Of a stretch of 64,000 bases of DNA, positions 52,701-61,300 are shown piece after piece; the stretch's first letter is position 1; every line of letters begins with the position of its first letter. Location: NCBI RefSeq assembly GCF_003255815.1, contig NC_037671.1, positions 154,248,645-154,312,644 on the forward strand. The letters are read 5' to 3'. The position numbers were made by a program, and so were the translations under genes. Under the pieces are notes generated by a model. The model searched no databases, was not told the origin of the DNA, and saw nothing but the letters and a program-made list of their open reading frames with translations. Source of the stretch: Theropithecus gelada (taxonomy: Eukaryota; Chordata; Mammalia; Primates; Cercopithecidae).

Positions 52701-55291
52701 ACTCATCAAATCGCTCTAGCTTTGACTTGGAAAGCAAGAGAAAGGCTTCAAAAGCGTAGTCATTAATGTCAAGCCTCAGCATGTCAAGTTACCTCTCTAA
52801 CTTGTTTCCATGTATGAAAAATAGGGATATCTACCTCCTGGATGTCATCTAATAAATAAAATAATTACAGACCATAATATCTGAGATATAATGTGTACAC
52901 ACTACGTAGGGCTAAGTTTTCAAACTAAAGCAAATTAAAGGTTATAAAACCTGATCTCCAAATTTAAGAGGAGAAATTTGAATCCACTGTGAGAGATCAT
53001 AAAGAATTAACAAAGACTGCTCGATGCTGTGAGGAAAAGGAAGTGAATATGAAATGAGGTCAACAGAGAACAATGTATTACACAAAGCCTACTGCTTATT
53101 TACAGAAGCAGAGGAGCATGGAACAGAAATGGAACTGAAGGTTTTATCTACTTAGACACCTGCCTCAGAGTAGTGAATAGAAATCTTACTTCTTCGACCA
53201 TGGGAAGGACTTGTAAGAATTTAACAGAGTCCACACCTTCTAGAAGACAAATGGACTAAAAAAAAGTTTGTATAGATGAGTATAAGCCTATTTGCATAAA
53301 CAAATACATGGACAGATTAACAATAATGTCTAAAGGATGCAACCTAAATCAAAGGTGATTTCATATATTTATTTGATCTAATATAAGTTCATGATCAGGA
53401 AAGACAGAACAGGAAAACTGATCTTGAGCTAGTCTCTGAAGAATAGATTAAGGTTTCCTTGGCAAATACGGAACAACAGAGGGGTAGAAATGGAGAGGTC
53501 ATTTTAAACTTGGGGCACAACATGAATATAATTAAGAAACTAGGTGAAGGTAAATTAGTTAAAGAGAGAAGAAAATGGCAGAGGGAGTTTTGTTTTGAAA
53601 GCTCTCAAGTGGAGATTGATTATATTTCATTCCATTGTTAGAGTCAACAACTTAAAAGCCAACAATGTCTTCATTTTGTTTAATTGGATTCTACTCTTTC
53701 AATTTAAAACCTTTCCATATTTTGTGATGAAGACTGTCACTTTGAAAACATACTTTTCGGCCGGGCACAGTGGCTCATGCCTGTAATCCCAGCACTTTGG
53801 GAGGCCGAGGTGGGCAGATCACAAGGTCAGGAGTTCGAGACCAGCCTGGCCAACATAGTGAAACCCTGTCTCTACCAAAACTACAAAAAATTAGCCAGGC
53901 ATGATGGTGCGTGCTTGTAATCCGAGCTACTCAGGAAGCTGAGGCAGGAGAATCTCTTGAACCTGCGAGGCAGAGGTTGCGGTGAGCCAAGATGGTGCCT
54001 GGGCGACAGAGCAAAACTCCATCTCAAGAAAAACAAAAACATACTTTTCCTGAGGATAGTCTGGCAGAGTGGATCATCATTTTAGGCCAATTTGCATACT
54101 CTTTTACTTTTCCCATTAGGTATAAACACAAAGTTTTAAAAATATACAAGAAGGCCAGGCACTGTGGCTCATGCCTGTAATCCTAGTGTTTTGGGAGGCC
54201 GAGGCAGGAGGATCACCTGAGGAGAGGAGTTCAAGACCAGCCTGGCCAACATGGTGAGATCCCGTCTCTACCAAAAATACAAAAATCAGCCGGGCGTGGT
54301 GGCGGGCACCTATAATCCCAGCTATTTGGGAGGCTGAGGCAGGAGAATTGCTTGTATCCAGGAGGTGGAGATTGCAGTGAGCTGAGATCGCGCCATTGCA
54401 CTCCAGCCTGGGCAACAAGAGTGAAACTCCATCTCAAAAAAATATATATATATATACACACACACAAAAATATATATATACACACACATATATACACATA
54501 CACACACACACATATATACAAGAGAGCCTGGAAACAATTCAGATGTCCACCATTAGGGGACTGACTTGAAAAATTATGATACATCCATACAATGGAGTAC
54601 AATGTATCTAATAAAAAGAAGTGAGAAATATTTCTTTATACTACTATGGTATGATTTCCAGAATACACCAGTAAGTCAACAAAACAAAAATCAATGTGGA
54701 AGAAACTGCATAGTGAGCTACCAGTTTTCTATGAACAGAAGAATAAACCATGATATTAAAAGGAAAGAAAATTTGCTTCTAAGAGGAGGGATTGAATAGG
54801 TTGGTATATATATACGTGTATATACATATATACACGTATGTATATACACATATATACACACATATATACTAAGATATATGTATACACACATACATAAATA
54901 TATACACACACACATATATTTGAATGTTCATATATACATATATGAAAGTTTGCCTCTAAGAGGAGGGATTGAATAGGTTGGTAGCTGAAGGATAAAAGCT
55001 AGACTTTTCGGCCGGGCGCGGTGGCTCAAGCCTGTAATCCCAGCACTTTGGGAGGCCGAGGCGGGCGGATCACGAGGTCAGGAGATCGAGACCATCCTGG
55101 CTAACATGGTGAAACCCCGTCTCTACTAAAAATACAAAAAAACTAGCCGGGCGTGGTGGCGGGCGCCTGTAGTCCCAGCTACTCGGAGGCTGAGGCAGGA
55201 GAATGGCCTGAACCTGGGAGGCGGAGCTTGCAGTGAGCCGAGATCGCGCCACTGCACTCCAGCCTGGGTGACACAGCGCGAGACTCCGTCT

Positions 55292-55327
<36 letters not shown>

Positions 55328-58300
55328 ACTTTTAATATACTTTGTTTTTCAACTTTAACGTTGGACTACGTAAGTATTTTACATACTTATAAACCAAAAT
55401 TAGATTTCAAGAAAAGCAATCTCTAAAAATTGATAATAAAATAAAGCAAATTAACCAAACCAGGTATGCAGTTGATGGCTTAACCATCCAAAGAGTAACA
55501 ATCCTAGACAACTTAAAACACAATAATTATAAAATCCCTTTTAGGAGGTACTCCCAAAACACACACACACACACACACACACACAATAAAAAAAGAAAAA
55601 CAAGTTTAAACCATTTCTAGTAATCATATTATTGATGGTAATACTAGCATACTCTGAGAATACTGTGCATTAGCGTAGGATAAAGCAAACATGCAATTAT
55701 GTGATATTCTTTTTTTTTTTTTTGAGACGGAGTCTCGCTCTGTTACCCAGGCTGGAGTGCAGTGGCCGGATCTCAGCTCACTGCAAGCTCCGCCTCCCGG
55801 GTTCACGCCATTCTCCTGCCTCAGCCTCCCGAGTAGCTGGGACTACAGGCGCCTGCCACCTCGCCCGGCTACGTTTTTTTGTATTTTTAGTAGAGACGGG
55901 GTTTCACTGTGTTAGCCAGGATGGTCTCGATCTCCTGACCTTGTGATCCGCCCGTCTCGGCCTCCCAAAGTGCTGGGATTACAGGCTTGAGCCACCGCGC
56001 CCGGCTTATGTGATATTCTAAATATATCATCTGCCATTTCCTGAGAACTACAATTCTCAGCATGGGAGACAGAAGATGCTCATGTACTTCTGTCCTCTGA
56101 AAAGGCTCAAAAGTAATGACCAGCCCAGAGAAATGAACACTTCTAGTGTCCTGATCATAGTCACAAAAGTCTATTTCTGCTCAACGGAATCAGGGTTTCC
56201 TGCAGAAACAAATCAGTCTAGGTCTGGAACAGAAAATACACCAGACAAGCCTATAAAATCTTGTCCAGGATGTCAAATATGTATAAATCTATGAGTTAAG
56301 ACTATTTTTACAAATATATATAAGTCCATGAGTTAAGACTATTTTTTACAAAGCAAATTAAAACATTAATTGGTCACAGGTGAAAACTGTAAGTCAACAA
56401 TTTCTGACAACAAATAGAAAGTAAAAATGACCACTTTCAGAAAGTTGTTCTCAAAGAAATATCCAAATGAATAAATAAAAAAGAAGAAAATATTAGATCA
56501 CAATTTTGTAACCGTTAATAAATTACTGGATCCAGGTATTGATCAGCAACAGCTGCTACAGTGACAAAAAAAAGAAACAGCTATTATGAGCTTCCCAACA
56601 GAAAACACACAATCACATATCTGACATAGTCTTGACCCCCCCCAAAAAAGTGAAATTTAAAGTCAATTTAAATTGATCAATTTAAAGTCAACTAATTGAT
56701 AAGAAACAAAAGAACATGTTAAACTACACCAGGGGAATAGTCAGAGGGGGAAACTCTCCACAATTTAATAACCAGGTTTCTTTAATAAATTAATGAGGAG
56801 GGAGGAAGGAAAAATAGTGAGAGAGAGGAAGGGATAGAGGGAAAGGAAGAAAGGAGGAAGGAAGGAAAGAGAGAGAGGGAAAAAGAAACAGAGAAGGAGA
56901 TTTAAAAATTCTTAAAAGACGTATCAACTAATTGCAATACAATACATGAGCCTTATTTGGATCCTGACTCAACCTGTATAAAAAGATCATAAAATGATGT
57001 GATACAATTTGAAATCTGAACACTGCTTAGATATTTGAAATTAAAAATTGTTAGCATTTTTGGTACAATAATGGTTATATGGTTATGAGTTTTAAAATCC
57101 CCTCTTTGTCTTTTAGAAATATAGATGATAAAATGTAATTCAGAGATGTATTTCAAAATAACACAGAATAGGGAACTGGGTGGGGGTATGAATAGGTCAG
57201 GATTGGCCATGGGCTAATGAATGTTGGGGCTGAGTGCTAAGTATTTGGGGGTTTGGAATACCATTCTTTTTAACTTTTGCCTGTGTGAAATTCTGCATAA
57301 TAAATGTATTTTTTAGAAAATACAAGATATTCAGTAGCAATGAGAACATTCACTACACAGAGCTTGGTTTCTAAACACAATTTGCTGCTAAAAAGTACCA
57401 GAGCTTCTTGGAGAAATGGATGCTTTCAAGTCTGCAGGGAGAAAATTACAAACAGAGCCTGGAACATCTTGTGCTAGAAACTGAAGAAGCAATTATGGAA
57501 GACTGTGTCAGCCAGTAAGTGTAGAAGGAATAATAGAATTTTAAAATAGCCATTTCTTAAGCACCAGGTTAGTTATTGTTTAAGGCAAAGTTACAAATGG
57601 ATGGTGAAACCACTGGCCAATAGGCTTTACTGACATAAAAGATATTTGCCCAGTCTCAAGGATGACAAATTATTATTAATTGCACATAGGAAAGGTATCT
57701 TTTTACGATGAGGAGATCTAGTGAACATCTCTCCTTAGATAAGTTGGTGATCAAACTTCTATCACCAATAAAGGGACCAGCTGGTACCATGCATCTCTTC
57801 TGATGATGCAATCGAAGGCATAAACATCCTCCATGCAGTAAATGTGGCTAAAAATGTATAACTTGAATCCAGTCCTGAGGAAACAATCAGAAAACTGATT
57901 TGGACTCTTCGATAACACTGAAGGAAAGCAGGAGACTGACCTAGATTCAAGAAAACCAAACAGACATGACAACAAATACAGTATATGACCCTCGTTTGGA
58001 ACCCAAATGGGAGTGGAAAAGGGAGAAGCTATAAAGAACAATATTGTGACAATTGGGAAAGTTTTGATATGACTGTATATTAAATATGATTATCACTTCA
58101 GTTTAAATTTCCTAAGTATTAAACTAAAAACAAAGTTAGAACATACATATAGATAGATATAGAAAAGAAAAAGAGGTTATAAAATGTTAATAACTGTTGA
58201 ATTGATCTATGAAGGCCAAACGGTGTTTGCCATACTATTCTTTCAACTTTTCTGTGGGTTCTACATTTTTAAAATAAAAAGTTGGTGAAAAATATATCCT

Positions 58301-61300
58301 GAGCCAGGTGTGATGGCTCATCCCTGTAATCCCAAGACTTTGGGAGGCTGAGGTGGGAGGATCGCTGGAACCCAGGAGTTTGAGATAAGCCTGGGCAACA
58401 TAGTGAGACCTCATCTTTCTCTGTCTGTCTCTCTCTCGCTCTCTCTCTCTCTCTATATATATACACACACACACACACACTCTTATATATATATAAGTAT
58501 ATATATATAAGTATGTGTGTGTGTGTGTAACTGTATGTGTATATATATGTATATGTGTATGCACATATATGTATATTTATAAATAGTGTACTACATACAG
58601 GTAACGTGGCATCATCGCCTTTGCTCTTCTGGATTTTCTCCTTGGAGCCCTCTTTCTGATTGAGTGCTTGCTCGGCAAATGATACCTCCAGGTTGATGTC
58701 TGTTTCAGGGGCAGGTATCTCCTCAGGTGGGATCAGCTTCTCTTCACCAACAAGGTTAGATGCCTGTTCTGGGGGACCGGGGGAAAAGAACCCAATTCAT
58801 ATGCTTTATTTCTTTCTTTTTAAAAAAAATTCTAATGCATCCACTACATAAAAACATTTGGGAAGAGTACTATTTTCTCTAGGCAATACTTAGCTGTTAT
58901 TTTAATAATAAAGAGTATACTCAAAAATCCTATCAATGGTGCATGGGAAGTGGGCAGGGAGACTGTGGTGACTAGCAATCCATAGTTCAATTGTGCAGTC
59001 TTTGAGAGCACAGTCCTTAAACTGGGTTCCAATTCCAAAACATTGCTGGAAGACAGTAAACTTTTAATGAAAAACCTGAAAAGGTTTTGAAGTATTAATT
59101 ATTGTTTTATTCTATACTGAGAAACTAAAAGCAAAAAAAGAGGGAGGTAATGAGCAGTAATCTCTTGTAAAGCTAGTAATTTACCATTTAATTAAGTTCC
59201 TCAGAGTGGATCAGATTCCTGGAATAAACTTCTTCCACACCCTGCATTTACTTTCTGGAATATTACCTACCTATCATAGTAAAATTTCCAAAACAACAGT
59301 TAGTGCCAAATAATTATCACTATGCGAGTCAGGTCTGGACGTACCTGGTACGGGAATGGTTGGGTTTCCACCTGATCATGTCAAAGAATATAAAAGTTCC
59401 CATGACTATAAATACTAGTCAAATAATTTTCACATATTTACATCAAAATTTCAAGGATATCGTAAGTTTAACTTTGTTTTGGCTTTTTTTGGTTTGTTGT
59501 AATCCTCCACAAAGGAATTTACATTTAAAAATCTCTTTGCTGAAAACACCAGGTTTAAGCTTTGGAGAAGATAATTCTAAATTTGATTATTTGGTAAATT
59601 TACAGTTTTAATGCAATTGACAGAAAAAAACCTAGAGCCAATAACCAAGATTACTGTTATTTTCTCACTGTTGACCTTTGAATCATAGTAAGAAGCTCTG
59701 AATTACAAAATACATCTATGCAGTGTCTACACATGCTTACATACTAACAGGCTCACGTACAAACAAAGAGACAGAAGCTAAAGTTAATTTAAAAAGTTAA
59801 TAAATGTCATAAATGCATACATTATTAAAAGTCTGCAGTTCAGAAAAATAATCTTTATATTCATTTACATAAAAGTGAAAATGCCTGTTTTAATCAAAAT
59901 CAAGTTTAGAAGTAAATATGGATCTAGTTTTATTCAGTCCCATTAAATAACTAGGGTAGACTTCGTGGGCATGAGACCCCTGCAGCCACACAGGGCTCCA
60001 GGCTCAGGAGGGCTCCACACTTAGTTTAATACGCTGCTGTTACATCATGAAATTAAATAAGAGACCCTATATTTTCAGTTTGTCCCTGACCTTGCAAATT
60101 ACATAGCTGGTCCTGATAGCATCTGACAGTTAAGAAAGTAAGAATTTACCTGTGCCAATTCCAAAACTAAGAATACATTTAAAGTCCGTTGATATTATTA
60201 GTATTCATCTGCTGCCATGTATATTTATGTTTCTCAACAGCCTGTGACCATTTTTTAAATTAGAATACCTATACCTTTTGATGATTAATTTTTTTTAAGT
60301 ATAAACATGAATGTCAAAGCACAATTTTAATTTTATTTTCCCTCTGGTTTACACTCCTTTATGTTTTACTGTGACTATGTACGTTGGTTTCCTAGGAAAC
60401 TATTCTAAGAGGAAAAAAATGATTAGCCATTTTCTTAAATTAGAAGCTACCTTTCTAGCAGCTGAGTAGTTGTGGGCATGAATTTCAAAACTACTCTTTC
60501 TTCTCACCACTTCCATGTCAGGGTTACAATGAATACCCCCACACTCACACCCACACCAACGGACTATGCTGAATGTAAAGCTGAGTAACTATAATTAAGG
60601 TATTACACATTTAACACACAAATTTCCTTCAAAAGCATGGCAAAAAAAAAAAAAAACCGCATATCAAAGTTCTGGTTAAAATAGAAATTTAAGTTGAAGC
60701 AGAGCACAGAAAAAAAGAGTTTCAGGGTTGAAGGGGGTACTGCTACAAGAAATGGATGATTACTTGGCTAATAAGTGATGATTTAATTATCTACTCTTAA
60801 TAAGAACAGAATGCTGAGATCAACCTTTTCTTCTTAAGGTCCTAAAATAAATAACATTTCTGTCATCTAGTTTCTTTTTAAGCGCACAATAGCACTGGGT
60901 TACAAACATTTTGCAAATCTCCCTCAAGTTTTTCAGTTGTCCAAAATATCCTGAAATGCCTTTAAAAAAATTTTTTTTAATCACCTGACTTTAAGATTCA
61001 ATTGCTTCTATTTAAAAAAAAAAAAAAAAAGATTTTTCTTTCCTCTGTAGAAATTCAAAAGAAAATAAGAAACTACACATATCAATATAAAAGTTTAAAA
61101 AATTATTGGGGCATTATTAATATTTCTAAATGTATTATTAAATACTGGGCCTTTCATAGAGTTTATGATTTAATGAAAAATGAACACATTACAGTGAATT
61201 AATTAATTTGGAATGTAACAACCCTTGCAACTATAAAACTTAACAACTTTTTCATTTAGAATAAGTATTGTTGGTGGAACATGTTTAAAAATCCAAGTGT

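Noticed and set aside
54322..54915. Frames rich in Tyr, Ile, Cys and Val
   Set aside because: Translations of TA/CA microsatellites and Alu.
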